Assembly: GCA_016219225.1 (NCBI GenBank)
Contig: JACRBX010000193.1
Coordinates: 1-38,606, forward strand
DNA: 38,606 nucleotides
Direction of reading: 5' to 3'
DNA from: Deltaproteobacteria bacterium
GTDB taxonomy: Bacteria; Desulfobacterota; RBG-13-43-22
Shown: positions 15,681-23,555 of the stretch, piece after piece
Numbering within the stretch: the stretch's first letter is position 1
Layout of the letters: each line of letters opens with the position of its first letter
The notes under the pieces: generated by a model
Told to the model about the DNA's origin: nothing
What the model saw: only the letters and a program-made list of their open reading frames with translations
The model's database searches: none
Program-made: the position numbers and the translations under genes

Positions 15681-16463
15681 TTAATTCTTAGACCACTCCA
15701 CCATGACCTGCCGGCCCTGCTGCCCTTGAAAAGCCATAACCATCTCACGGATTAAGGGATGGGTCATCTTAAAGGTTGTCCGATTTTGGATCTCTTGAAG
15801 CCGATGGGCATCCCCATTGACGATAAGACACCGATTGCGCAATTGAGGCCATTGTTGACAGCCCGTTTGCGGGTTAAAAAAAGAAGTGACTTCCAATGGG
15901 CCATGAGAAAAGACCTCGGGGACCAGGCCAAGATTGGACAACAAGCTGAAGGAAGGACGGTCCACATGGGCCGGGATGGTGACTCCCCCCAGCGAGGCCA
16001 CCTGGTCCACGATCTCTTCCAAGGTCATATCCGCCGAGGTGGCCAGAAGACGTTCTTCGGTCCAAAGCCATTCCCCGGCGGCGTTGACCACATACTGGGG
16101 ACCGAATAATTTCTCTCTATTGACCATGGGGGGAAGTTTTTGAAAAACCTTTTCTTGCCATTCCTTACAGGTTTCAACCGCATCAAACAGGCAAAGAAGG
16201 TGGACCTCTTCCCTGGATTGGAGTTCCATTCCCGGTAAAACATGGATATTGGTTCCCATTGCCGCCTCCATGACCGCTTCCGCATTGTGACAGGCGTTAT
16301 GATCGGTAACTGCAATAAGATTCAAACCCTTCTTTTCGGCCTGCCACAAAATCAAGGAAGGTATCATTTCTATTTCCGCACACCCGGACAACACGGTATG
16401 AATATGCAAGTCAGCTTTAAAAAGTCTTAACCGGTCGTGATCAAAAGGGTTGTCCTCATTCAC
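15681..16463 (-). CDS. PHP-domain metal-dependent phosphoesterase-like protein
   Basis: The protein has 260 residues with the PHP metal-site motifs in order: ADLHIHTVLSGC near residue 18, TDHNAC, GMELQSREEVHLLCLF, IPAHVDRPSF and VNGDAHRL. This is the DNA-polymerase/histidinol-phosphatase N-terminal type of metallohydrolase. Members of this subfamily sit in HydABC operons beside DRTGG and HATPase genes, but their substrate is not known. The start is a GTG (16461-16463) overlapping the last bases of the DRTGG-like gene by 8, which suggests coupled translation. Confidence 0.85.
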   Translation of the reverse strand: MNEDNPFDHDRLRLFKADLHIHTVLSGCAEIEMIPSLILWQAEKKGLNLIAVTDHNACHNAEAVMEAAMGTNIHVLPGMELQSREEVHLLCLFDAVETCKEWQEKVFQKLPPMVNREKLFGPQYVVNAAGEWLWTEERLLATSADMTLEEIVDQVASLGGVTIPAHVDRPSFSLLSNLGLVPEVFSHGPLEVTSFFNPQTGCQQWPQLRNRCLIVNGDAHRLQEIQNRTTFKMTHPLIREMVMAFQGQQGRQVMVEWSKN

Positions 16464-16806
16464 CGGGAATCCCCAGAGCAGTCAGTTGCCCCACAATGGA
16501 AAAGGTATTCGCGGGAGAAAGGAGTAAAATGACTTTCTCTTTTTCCGCCTGGGTGACGACTTCCGGAGCCGGCCGGTTCCCTTCAGTGATAATGACTCCT
16601 GCCAAATTTAACAGACTCGCGATAGCGACTACATTGATGTGCGACTGAAGGGTAACCCAAAGGAAATCCTTTTTGGCCCCCCGCATGGCACAACTGAGAA
16701 GGTCCGAGGCATAGCCGCCCAACACCGGTCGTCTCACCTCCGCGATCGCCGAAATCGGCTCCAAATTTATTTTTTCGAAGACGGTTTTTACGCTGATTAC
16801 AGCCAT
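16456..16806 (-). CDS. DRTGG-domain-like protein 1
   Basis: This 116-residue protein is related to the DRTGG-domain proteins of hydrogenase operons. The recognisable region is VLGGYASDLLSCAMRGAKKD, then VTLQSHINVVAIASLLNLAG and VIITEGNRPAPEVVTQAEKE. The literal DRTGG signature is not present. Such domains are found between CBS pairs in regulated phosphotransacetylases and other proteins and may bind a small ligand. A second, shorter relative is at 18523-18879. GAGGA lies about 11 bases before the ATG. The function is unknown. Confidence 0.75.
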   Translation of the reverse strand: MAVISVKTVFEKINLEPISAIAEVRRPVLGGYASDLLSCAMRGAKKDFLWVTLQSHINVVAIASLLNLAGVIITEGNRPAPEVVTQAEKEKVILLLSPANTFSIVGQLTALGIPGE

Positions 16807-16914
16807 GTCGAAGAAAATCCTCTTTTTTTCTCTTTTCTAAGGCTTAAATAAGCAAGGTCTATGCCAGGGGAAAAGGATCGTTCTCCAAACAGTTCCGGGC
16901 TAAGATTTCCGGAT

Positions 16915-17050
16915 ACAACCTTCAGCGTTCAGCGAATAGCCTTTAGCCAAATCGGTATTTTACATCGGTTTTGCTGAAAACAAAAAGCTGGTGGCTGATG
17001 GCTGATGGCTCCATCCGGAAAGTTGCCGTTTCCAAATGGGCACTATTCAG
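16915..17050. repeat. Two facing copies of the TTTCCGGAT/TCAGC repeat
   Basis: TTTCCGGAT followed by TTCAGCGTTCAGCG lies at 16915-16935. An opposed copy reads GGCTGATGGCTGATGGCTCC then ATCCGGAAAG at 16993-17031. Both resemble the 4478-4538 repeat. This tract and the 17131 hairpin account for most of the 365-base gap at 16807-17171; I see no gene. Confidence 0.6.
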
Positions 17051-17130
17051 GAAATTTAAAGTCGATAATTATTTACAGAGTGTAAAAAAAACTGGCAGGT
17101 CTTTTTGAAAGGGGAAAGACGGAACCTCCG

Positions 17131-17159
17131 CGTTAGGGGCTTTTAGGGCCTGCCTAACG
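17131..17159 (-). terminator. Hairpin after the CBS/ATPase gene
   Basis: CGTTAGG and CCTAACG form a perfect 7-bp stem with an inner GGC/GCC pairing. It starts about 13 bases past the stop of the minus-strand CBS/ATPase gene. No T run follows, so it may be an attenuating or mRNA-stabilising hairpin rather than a strong terminator. Confidence 0.4.
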
Positions 17160-17171
17160 GTCCTCCAAGCG

Positions 17172-18083
17172 TTACATTTTTTGATTAAAATGAATTCTGA
17201 TATCCAATTTGGTTCCCTGGTCCGGAGTGGATTCAATACTAAAGGAATCGGCGCACTTTTTTATATTTGCCAGACCCATTCCGGCTCCGAAACCCAATTC
17301 CTGAATCCAGATCGGGGCGGTTGAAAATCCCGGGCGTAAAGCCTGTTCAACATCTGGAATTCCAGGCCCTTGATCTACGGCAGTCATATGAATTATTTCG
17401 GGCAGGATTTCGGCCATCAATTCGCCACCGGCATCGGTATGAATGATGAGGTTCATCTCGGCCTCATAGGCGCAAATAGCCACCCTTCGCACTACCGGGG
17501 GGGAGATCCCCAATTGCTCCAGGGCGTGTTTAATCTTGCTGGAGGCCATTCCGCCGCTTTTAAAATCTTTCTCTTTGATACGATATCTCAGAATCAGACT
17601 GGTTTGATCGGAGACAAAATCTTCTCTAAAAATAATGCGGGGGTTACCTTTGACCTCGTTACGGTGATAATGAAGGCTGATCTCTTTGAGTAACCCCCGG
17701 GTGATATTACTCCCGGTCAAAATTCCGGTCAATTCTCCTTGCTCATTAACCACCAGAAGCCGACCGACATCACATTCAGAAAATTTTTTTACCGCCTCGG
17801 CCAAAGGGGCATTTTCCAAAACCGTAATCAACCGGGTGGTCATTCTCTGACTGACCGGACTGTTTAGTTCACCGGCTTCTACAGCTTGAAGCAGATCCGC
17901 GATAGAAATGACTCCAACCAAATGACCCTGGTCCATGACCGGCACACCGGATATCCGATTAAATCTTAAAATGCCCTTTAAATCTTTGAAGGTCGTCTCC
18001 GGTTTAACGGTGATGACCCTCCTCTTCATGACCTGTTTGATGGGCAGATTATAAATGAGTTCCTGTAGTTTGGTAAATTCCAC
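17172..18083 (-). CDS. CBS-pair protein with C-terminal anti-sigma-type ATPase domain
   Basis: The protein is 303 residues from a GTG at 18081-18083. A CBS pair fills the first half: IKQVMKRRVITVKPETTFKD to GVPVMDQGHLVGVISIADLL, and MTTRLITVLENAPLAEAVKK to GRLLVVNEQGELTGILTGSN. The second half is a GHKL ATPase of the RsbW type, with N box CAYEAEMNLIIHT, G1 AVDQGPGIPD and G2 GFGAGMGLANIKKCAD. CBS pairs usually sense adenine nucleotides. The frame is open up to 18209, but that extension is encoded by repeat sequence. The chosen GTG has GGAG 10 bases upstream. The context suggests control of, or by, the hydrogenase. Confidence 0.82.
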   Translation of the reverse strand: MEFTKLQELIYNLPIKQVMKRRVITVKPETTFKDLKGILRFNRISGVPVMDQGHLVGVISIADLLQAVEAGELNSPVSQRMTTRLITVLENAPLAEAVKKFSECDVGRLLVVNEQGELTGILTGSNITRGLLKEISLHYHRNEVKGNPRIIFREDFVSDQTSLILRYRIKEKDFKSGGMASSKIKHALEQLGISPPVVRRVAICAYEAEMNLIIHTDAGGELMAEILPEIIHMTAVDQGPGIPDVEQALRPGFSTAPIWIQELGFGAGMGLANIKKCADSFSIESTPDQGTKLDIRIHFNQKM

Positions 18084-18150
18084 CGGGAAGGCACTCCGTT
18101 TAAAAACTTCTGGGGTCTGTATTTTATTTTGTATTAAACCCTCATTCCCC

Positions 18151-18205
18151 AGGGGTACCATAAAGCATGAAAAACCGAATATCGAATAACGAATGTCGAA
18201 GGAAG
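18151..18205 (-). repeat. Word tract plus conserved tail element (site 3)
   Basis: On the minus strand CCTTCCTTCGACATTCG, TTATTCG and ATATTCGG words lead into TTTTTCATGCTTTATGGTAC and CCC. The same CCTTCCTTCGACATTC words and a tail of the same type occur at 22009-22070. Confidence 0.65.
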
Positions 18206-18255
18206 GCAAAAAACCGTATCAGTTTAGCTTTTTGAAAAAACGTCGATAACCTCTC

Positions 18256-18358
18256 CGTCATTCCGGTGAAAACCGGAATCCAGGTTCTTTTCGTCTCAGC
18301 ATAACGTCTGGATTCCGGTGCCTGCCCCGGACCTGATCCGGGGTTCACCGGAATGACG
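18256..18358. repeat. MITE-like palindromic repeat, copy B
   Basis: The ends CGTCATTCCGG and CCGGAATGACG are inverted, with internal CCGGAATCCAGG and CTGGATTCCGG arms. It occupies much of the 313-base gap at 18210-18522, which has no visible gene. Confidence 0.85.
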
Positions 18359-18437
18359 TGTGCGAAAGTCAAGATTTTCAAGTAAAAGTTTCAAGTTTTT
18401 CATAGGCTAAATTGTTACAAAAAACCACTAACTTCAT

Positions 18438-18472
18438 GATTCGAAATTCGATGTTCGAGATTCGATATTCGC
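18438..18472. repeat. Degenerate word tract (ATTCGA type)
   Basis: Tandem variants of ATTCGAA, ATTCGATG, TTCGAG and ATTCGATATTCG fill this stretch between the CBS/ATPase and DRTGG genes. Confidence 0.7.
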
Positions 18473-18522
18473 GTTAATTATTTCCAACTAACCCCGGCCC
18501 CCGACCCCTGTATCAAGTCCCC

Positions 18523-18879
18523 TCACCGTCGTGCTAAAGGAACAGGGGGTAAACCCGATTGATAAAGACGTCCACAAGATTCAAACATGCCGAAATTGGT
18601 TTTGATCAGAGGGATGCCCAATTCTTCGGCCAATAGTATCGCCTCCGATTCGGGGACCTTGCCCCGGACAAAGGTAATCGCCGTGACATCAGCCATTTCA
18701 GCGGTTCTGATGGTTTGAAGATTTTTTAATCCGGTAAGGAGCATTGAACCTGGAGGCATATAGGCCAAAGCGTCACTCATTAAATCCATTGCTCCGCCAT
18801 ATTTAATCTCCAGGTCGAGATCGGTCTGTCGCGTTAGTACGGTCCCTTCTACTATTCTAACGACCTCTCTTAGCTTCAC
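18523..18879 (-). CDS. DRTGG-domain protein 2
   Basis: This 118-residue protein has the DRTGG-domain pattern IKYGGAMDLMSDALAYMPPG, LLTGLKNLQTIRTAEMADVT, AITFVRGKVPESEAILLAEE and GIPLIKTNFGMFESCGRLYQ. It is a paralogue of the protein at 16456-16806. The start is put at the GTG 18877-18879, because AGGAGG lies 10 bases upstream. The earlier GTG at 18886-18888 is only one base from that site. It follows the maturation-protease gene by 66 bases. A ligand-sensing role is inference. Confidence 0.8.
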   Translation of the reverse strand: MKLREVVRIVEGTVLTRQTDLDLEIKYGGAMDLMSDALAYMPPGSMLLTGLKNLQTIRTAEMADVTAITFVRGKVPESEAILLAEELGIPLIKTNFGMFESCGRLYQSGLPPVPLARR

Positions 18880-18945
18880 AGGTTTCACGCCTCCTATGGT
18901 CTGCCCTTAAATAAAAGCAAAAATCATACCAGCTTAGAATTATGA

Positions 18946-19440
18946 TCAATCCTTTCCTGACCCGATCTCTTTTACCAGCCAATCACAGGCTCGCGGAATG
19001 GCCTCTTTGATCTCCGGGGAAAGGCCGGGGCGCACCGTTTCCGGAAGTTCCCTGGTCTGCACGACAAGGATCCGAATATCCACACCCGTTAAGCCCTGAA
19101 GCTCTTGAAGCTGAGCGAGAGAAGGAAACTGATGAAAAGGCCGACCGCTTTTTTTCCCTTCGGAGAATTGGGCCAGATCTATTTCGAAGAGCTCTCCGGA
19201 TTTTTGACCAACACGGGAAATGGCATCGATTATGAAAACACGTTTCGGTTTGACCGGGAAAATCAGCAGGTCAAAAAGAAACTCCTGGAGGCTTGTCCCC
19301 ATATCCTGGACCAAAACAGTCTCAGGAAGCTGGTAATGGGCTTCCAGGTATCCTATGACCTCCGGACCGAATCCATCATCACCAAAAAGGATATTGCCAC
19401 ATCCTAAAATTAATATCGGCTTTTTAAGAAGATCCTGCAT
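18946..19440 (-). CDS. Hydrogenase maturation protease (HyaD/HoxW/HycI family)
   Basis: The protein has 164 residues and the family hallmark LGCGNILFGDDGFGPEVI at the N-terminus, whose glutamate/aspartate residues bind nickel of the large-subunit precursor. The later VFIIDAIS segment carries the second conserved aspartate. It should cleave the 24-residue C-terminal peptide of the large subunit encoded at 7130-8548. It is the first gene after the predicted promoter at 19480-19508, so it probably heads the whole hydrogenase operon. A GTG directly before the ATG (19441-19443) is an alternative start; GGAG is 6 and 9 bases from the two. Confidence 0.9.
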   Translation of the reverse strand: MQDLLKKPILILGCGNILFGDDGFGPEVIGYLEAHYQLPETVLVQDMGTSLQEFLFDLLIFPVKPKRVFIIDAISRVGQKSGELFEIDLAQFSEGKKSGRPFHQFPSLAQLQELQGLTGVDIRILVVQTRELPETVRPGLSPEIKEAIPRACDWLVKEIGSGKD

Positions 19441-19479
19441 CACATTTTTCTCCTGATTCTCTTTTACTCCGATAGATTC

Positions 19480-19508
19480 GTTATATTTCCATCGGCTTAA
19501 AAAATCAA
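19480..19508 (-). promoter_or_regulatory. Putative sigma70 promoter of the hydrogenase operon
   Basis: On the minus strand TTGATT (19503-19508) and TATAAC (19480-19485) are 17 bases apart. Transcription would start near 19472, about 30 bases before the protease gene. Confidence 0.55.
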
Positions 19509-19676
19509 AATAATTATTAGGGGGCTGTTTGGGCGATTATAGTTGAAGGATTTCCCATGGAAGGTCATACGGGAGGTTATGGTCTTGAATGGCAGCCCGG
19601 CGGCAGAACCAAAACCTGAAGGCTTCGGACCGCCGACCTTGCGGAACATTTCGGTTGCTCTATAATTCCTACACTA

Positions 19677-21524
19677 TTAAAGATGGATCGGGACACGCTC
19701 CAATTGGGGGCTTAGTTGTTGATAGGCCTGATGATAAGCCCGGCGGATTTTGTTTATGTTGGTGGAAAACAAAAGGCCGAAACTCATAAAAGATCGGTAA
19801 AGGGAGCCCCCCTTGAGATCGATGACCAATTCAATGGGCAGAAGACCTTCCGGGAGTTTTTCTTTAATACCGTCCCGAAGCTGCTCCCAGGCAGGGGAAA
19901 GGCGCTTCTTCTCTTCCTGGAGATAATTCAAAAAAGGGACCACCACCAGATCCACCTTCTCTTTTAGGGGCTGTAAAAACTCCGGCCGGTCGCTGCCCTG
20001 AATCACCTCAACCCCCAGGCGGGATAAAAAGCTGGCGATAAACTTTTGGTAGGCCTCGGTGGCGTTTCCAGGAATCAGGGCCACCTTCCGCACACCCCGG
20101 AATTTCCAGGCCGGCCCGAATTGTTTCTGGACCTGTTCCAAAAAATTTTCCGACAGCCATTGGCGATGATTGTCCATCCGCGTCTTGGCCCTCTTAAGAA
20201 GCCTTCTTCCGTAGTAGCGCAGGTAACTGTAATAAAGATCCAGCTTGATCACCCGTTTTAGAATGGCCTTCCAGGAATAAAAAGAGATCAGGGCCTGGTA
20301 AGCCGTTTCTTGTAATTCTTCTCCGGTCATGGACCGGGGTTGGAAAACCACGTGGGTGCCGTCATAGAGTTCCCAGTTGCGGGTCAGAAGACGGTTCTCC
20401 TTTTCCAGGGACTGAAAGGTTTCCGTTCCCGGCAGGGGAGTGAGCATCATGAATTGAGCCGAGTCCACCCGGTTTTTAATGGAAAAACGAACCGTCTCCC
20501 GGATGGTTTCCGGGGTATCCTCATCCGCTCCGACAATAAACATCCCGTGGATATGAATCCCATGGCGATGAAAGGCCTTGATGGCCTTACTCATAGTAGC
20601 TTCGTCCTGTTTTTTTCGGTAGGCCTTCAAAACCTGGGCACTGGCACTTTCAAAGCCGATATAAACACCCCAGCATCTGGTTTCCCTGAGCAGTTCCAGA
20701 AATTCCGGATCCAAAGCCGATTCGGCGCGAACCTGGGTACTCCACTCGGGGTGATTACCTTCTGCCTTCATACGGCGAAGGACTTCTTTGGCCCTGTTGG
20801 GGTTGGCGGCAAAATTATCATCACAGAAAAAAAGGTGGTTGGCTTGAGCGGCATTAGCGTGAATCTCTTCCATGATCAGATCGATAGACCGGGTCCGGTA
20901 TCCCCGGCCGAACATGGTAACCACGGAACAGAATTTACAGGCATAGGGACAGCCCCGGGAAGTTGCCACAGGAACTACAGCCTGGCAGGAGTTCCAGCCT
21001 TTGATCAAAGAAAAATCCGGTATCGGCAGGGTATTCAGGTCCTGAATCAAAGGGCGGTCGGTATTGTGCTTTGGCCGGCCATCTTCCCAGTAAGATAACC
21101 CTACGATTCCATCAAGGCTCTTTCCCCCTTGTAAAGCAGGCAGCAGTTCAGTCAGGGTTTCTTCTCCTTCCCCTCGAACCACGAACTCACCATGATGCAG
21201 GGCTTCCTCCGGTAGAAAAGTAACGTGGGGGCCACCAAAAATAACCTTTTTCCCTTGTTCTTTGGCTTGGTCCCCTAATAAAAAGGCCCTGGGGATGGTA
21301 CTGGTTATGGAGGAAATACAAACCGCATCAGCCCAGCGCAAGTCCTCTCCGGTGGTCGAACCGGAGATTTCCTCGACCAGGACTCTGGCCTCATACCCCT
21401 GACTCCGCAGCATGGTGCCCAGGAGGATGGTCCCTAAACGGGGAATGCGGGCCCGGCTGAAGACATGTTCGGCTGGGGAACGGGGTTCTATCAATAATAC
21501 GCGGTCTATGGCCTTTTCTTTCAT
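19677..21524 (-). CDS. B12-binding-type radical SAM protein
   Basis: This is a 615-residue protein. Residues 1-140 form a B12-binding-like Rossmann domain (RVLLIEPRSP, then KVIFGGPHVTFLPEEAL, then VVRGEGEETLTELLPAL), without a clear DxHxxG cobalt ligand. The radical SAM core follows with Cys192, Cys196 and Cys199 in CPYACKFC, then LFFCDDNFAANPNRAKEVLR and GVYIGFESASAQVLKAYRKK. A C-terminal region of about 200 residues (from about 410) is unassigned. Members of this class modify lipids, hopanoids or small molecules; the substrate here is unknown. ATG 21522-21524 is preferred to an upstream TTG at 21560. A divergent cupin gene begins 120 bases away. Confidence 0.82.
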   Translation of the reverse strand: MKEKAIDRVLLIEPRSPAEHVFSRARIPRLGTILLGTMLRSQGYEARVLVEEISGSTTGEDLRWADAVCISSITSTIPRAFLLGDQAKEQGKKVIFGGPHVTFLPEEALHHGEFVVRGEGEETLTELLPALQGGKSLDGIVGLSYWEDGRPKHNTDRPLIQDLNTLPIPDFSLIKGWNSCQAVVPVATSRGCPYACKFCSVVTMFGRGYRTRSIDLIMEEIHANAAQANHLFFCDDNFAANPNRAKEVLRRMKAEGNHPEWSTQVRAESALDPEFLELLRETRCWGVYIGFESASAQVLKAYRKKQDEATMSKAIKAFHRHGIHIHGMFIVGADEDTPETIRETVRFSIKNRVDSAQFMMLTPLPGTETFQSLEKENRLLTRNWELYDGTHVVFQPRSMTGEELQETAYQALISFYSWKAILKRVIKLDLYYSYLRYYGRRLLKRAKTRMDNHRQWLSENFLEQVQKQFGPAWKFRGVRKVALIPGNATEAYQKFIASFLSRLGVEVIQGSDRPEFLQPLKEKVDLVVVPFLNYLQEEKKRLSPAWEQLRDGIKEKLPEGLLPIELVIDLKGGSLYRSFMSFGLLFSTNINKIRRAYHQAYQQLSPQLERVPIHL

Positions 21525-21646
21525 ACGGATCACTTTCTTATGGAGATTTTTACTTTTCAATGGTACCTTTGGCCCTTGAAAAAGTAAAGTTAAAAATAGG
21601 GGCCGATTTTTAATCGCCCTGAATTTTATTAAACAGAAGGGAAGTT

Positions 21647-21991
21647 ATGATCATTCGTACTCTTGAACATCTTGAGGTTAAGGCTACCCGCTACCGGGCC
21701 CATGATGGCGGAATCGCCCACATGATCCTGGATACCCGGCACCTGCAGACCATAATGTTTTTAGCTCACGCTTTTATACCCCCTGGGGAACGGCTGAGCG
21801 GTCATATTGATCCTATGGAGGAGATCTATATCGTCCAGACCGGCCGGGGCCGGATGCAGGTAGGCGAAGAGATACAATCGGTAGGACCTGGGGACGCTAT
21901 CCACATTGCCATCGGCCTATATCACGAGCTGACGAATACTGGAGAAGAAGCAATGACCATCCTGGTGGTTGCCGGACTGATCCCGGGGTGA
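21647..21991 (+). CDS. Small cupin-domain protein
   Basis: This 114-residue single-domain cupin has the first motif PPGERLSGHIDPMEEIYIVQTGRG and the second motif VGPGDAIHIAIGLYHELTN. The metal site is visible as His (SGHID), Glu (EEIY) and the second-motif His (YHEL). It may bind a metal and a small molecule. It is one of only two plus-strand genes and shares a short intergenic region with the radical SAM gene, so the two may be co-regulated. AAGGGAAG lies just before the ATG. No specific function can be read from the sequence. Confidence 0.8.
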   Translation: MIIRTLEHLEVKATRYRAHDGGIAHMILDTRHLQTIMFLAHAFIPPGERLSGHIDPMEEIYIVQTGRGRMQVGEEIQSVGPGDAIHIAIGLYHELTNTGEEAMTILVVAGLIPG

Positions 21992-22008
21992 TAGCCCTCA
22001 TGGCCGGC

Positions 22009-22070
22009 GGGGTGCCACAAAACATGTAAATATCGAATATCGAATATCGAATTATGAATGTCGAAGGAAG
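22009..22070 (-). repeat. Word tract plus conserved tail element (site 4)
   Basis: On the minus strand CCTTCCTTCGACATTCAT and ATTCGATATTCGATATTCG words are followed by ATTTACATGTTTTGTGGCAC and CCC. Confidence 0.65.
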
Positions 22071-22106
22071 GTGGAAAGGCGCCTTCGCCTGTTATTAATG
22101 GTTTTC

Positions 22107-22135
22107 TCCGAACTCCGAACTCTTAACTCCGAACT
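22107..22135. repeat. Degenerate word tract (CTCCGAA type)
   Basis: Tandem CTCCGAACTCCGAACTCTTA and CTCCGAAC words lie just past the end of the flavoprotein gene. Confidence 0.65.
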
Positions 22136-22146
22136 TTTTTCCCATG

Positions 22147-23523
22147 CTAAACATTCACACCACTCCCAACTTTTCTCTTCAACAAATTGGCCGCTATCAG
22201 CAAAGGGTCCCAAACCGGACTGTATGGGGGCGCATAGGCCAGATCCAACCGGGAGATCTCTTCCAGGGTCATTCCCTGGTAGAGGGCCACAGCCAGGGTA
22301 TTGATCTTGCGGGCCTCTCCGTCCCAGCCCACCCAATTTCCTCCGAGGATCCGGCCGGTCGCCTGATCGGCCACGATTTTTAAAAGGGAAGTTTTTGCCC
22401 CGGGATAGAAGCTGACCCGGGAAGAACCTTCGACCACCTGGCTGACTACCGAAAAACCGATCTTCTTGGCCCGGTCTTCATTGATTCCGGCCATACCGAT
22501 TTCCAGGCCGAAGACCTTGACGCAGGCTGCCCCGATGATTCCATGAAATTCCACCTGGCCACCCACGGCATTTTCTCCCGCCACCCTGCCCTCTTTATTG
22601 GCTATATCCCCCAGAGGGGCCAGGACCGGTTGCCCGGTCACCCGGTTGAGTTTTTCACAACAATCTCCGGCGGTAAAAATATCAGGATCATTGGTCTCCA
22701 TGCGGCTGTTGGCCTCGATCCCGCCGGATGGGCCAATGTGGATCCCGGCCTCGCGGGCCATTTCCGAATTGGGCATAACGCCTACTCCGACAAAAAAAAG
22801 ATCGGCCGGGAAGGTCCCCTGATCGGTCACTAAATGATTGGCCCGCTGCCCATCGCCTTCGAAGGACCTTGGTTGGATCTGACCAAGGTAGCGGACGCCA
22901 TGATCTTCCAGTTCCTTAACGATGATCGGCCCCACCTCCGGTTCCAATCCGCCGTAGGGGAATCGGCCCCGGTAGAGAAGGGTTGTTTCGATTCCCCTTT
23001 CCCGTAAGGCCTCGGCCATTTCCAGGGAGATATAGCCGGCGCCGATAATCACCGCCCGGCGTGGCCTTACCTCATCCAGAAAATTTCGGATCCGAATCCC
23101 ATCGGACATTTCTTTTAAAGTGAAAATATTTGGGGCCCTTTCCCCCGGGATTCCCAACCATCGGGAACGGGCCCCAGTGGCCAGAATCAGGCGGTCGTAA
23201 GGCAGTAAAAATTCCTCTCCCCTTTCCAGGACGGCAACCCGGACCTCTTTCCGGGCCCGGTCAATGGCCAGAACCTGGTGCCTGAGTTTGACCTCTATTT
23301 GCTGTTTGGTCCGAAATTCTTCCGGAGACCTGGCAATCAATTCCTTATGGTCATGGATTACATCCCCGATGTAATAGGGAAGTTCTCAGGCCCCATAGGA
23401 AACAAACTCCCCTTGCTCCAACAGGGTAATGGCAGCATCAGGATCCTTTCTCCGGGCCGTGCTGGCCGCCGTCGGTCCGGCCGCCGATCCCCCAACGATA
23501 ACCAGATTGAGTCTATCAGCCAA
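22147..23523 (-). CDS. Selenocysteine-containing CoA-disulfide-reductase/NADH-oxidase-type flavoprotein
   Basis: Read through one in-frame TGA (23386-23388), this is a 458-residue pyridine-nucleotide disulfide oxidoreductase. It has N-terminal FAD motif VIVGGSAAGPTAAS (8-21), LILATGARSRWLGIPGE, NAD motif AVIIGAGYISLEMAEAL, FTAGDCCE, and family ending DLAYAPPYSPVWDPLLIAAN. The TGA is codon 46 in SYGA-stop-ELPYYIG, exactly where relatives have the single active-site cysteine (NCGLPYYIG). A hairpin starts 10 bases later. The start is TTG 23521-23523: AGGAGG lies 9 bases upstream, and an in-frame TAG lies just before. If selenocysteine is inserted the enzyme would reduce CoA-disulfide, persulfide, polysulfide or O2 with NAD(P)H. 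The alternative is a nonsense-mutated cysteine codon. Confidence 0.82.
23357..23375 (-). promoter_or_regulatory. Candidate bacterial SECIS hairpin
   Basis: In the mRNA, AUUACAUC and GAUGUAAU form a perfect 8-bp stem with loop GGG (or 7 bp with loop CGGGG). The loop begins 18 bases after the UGA of codon 46, and a G is at its start. Spacing and loop fit the bacterial SECIS rule of about 16-37 bases between UGA and apical loop. Confidence 0.7.
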
Positions 23524-23555
23524 CCGCTACCACCTCCTCACCACGAAAATAGAGT

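Noticed and set aside
18084-18209. N-terminal extension of the CBS/ATPase protein
   Set aside because: It is encoded by repeat words and the tail element, and a GTG with a GGAG site lies at the edge of the conserved part.
20340-21098. 252-codon plus-strand open frame inside the radical SAM gene
   Set aside because: It is antisense to a clear radical SAM protein and has no recognisable domain.
22147-23340. Flavoprotein gene starting only after the TGA, about 397 residues
   Set aside because: It would lack the FAD-binding N-terminus and has no ribosome binding site. The upstream frame encodes exactly the missing part, with a strong AGGAGG site and a TTG start.
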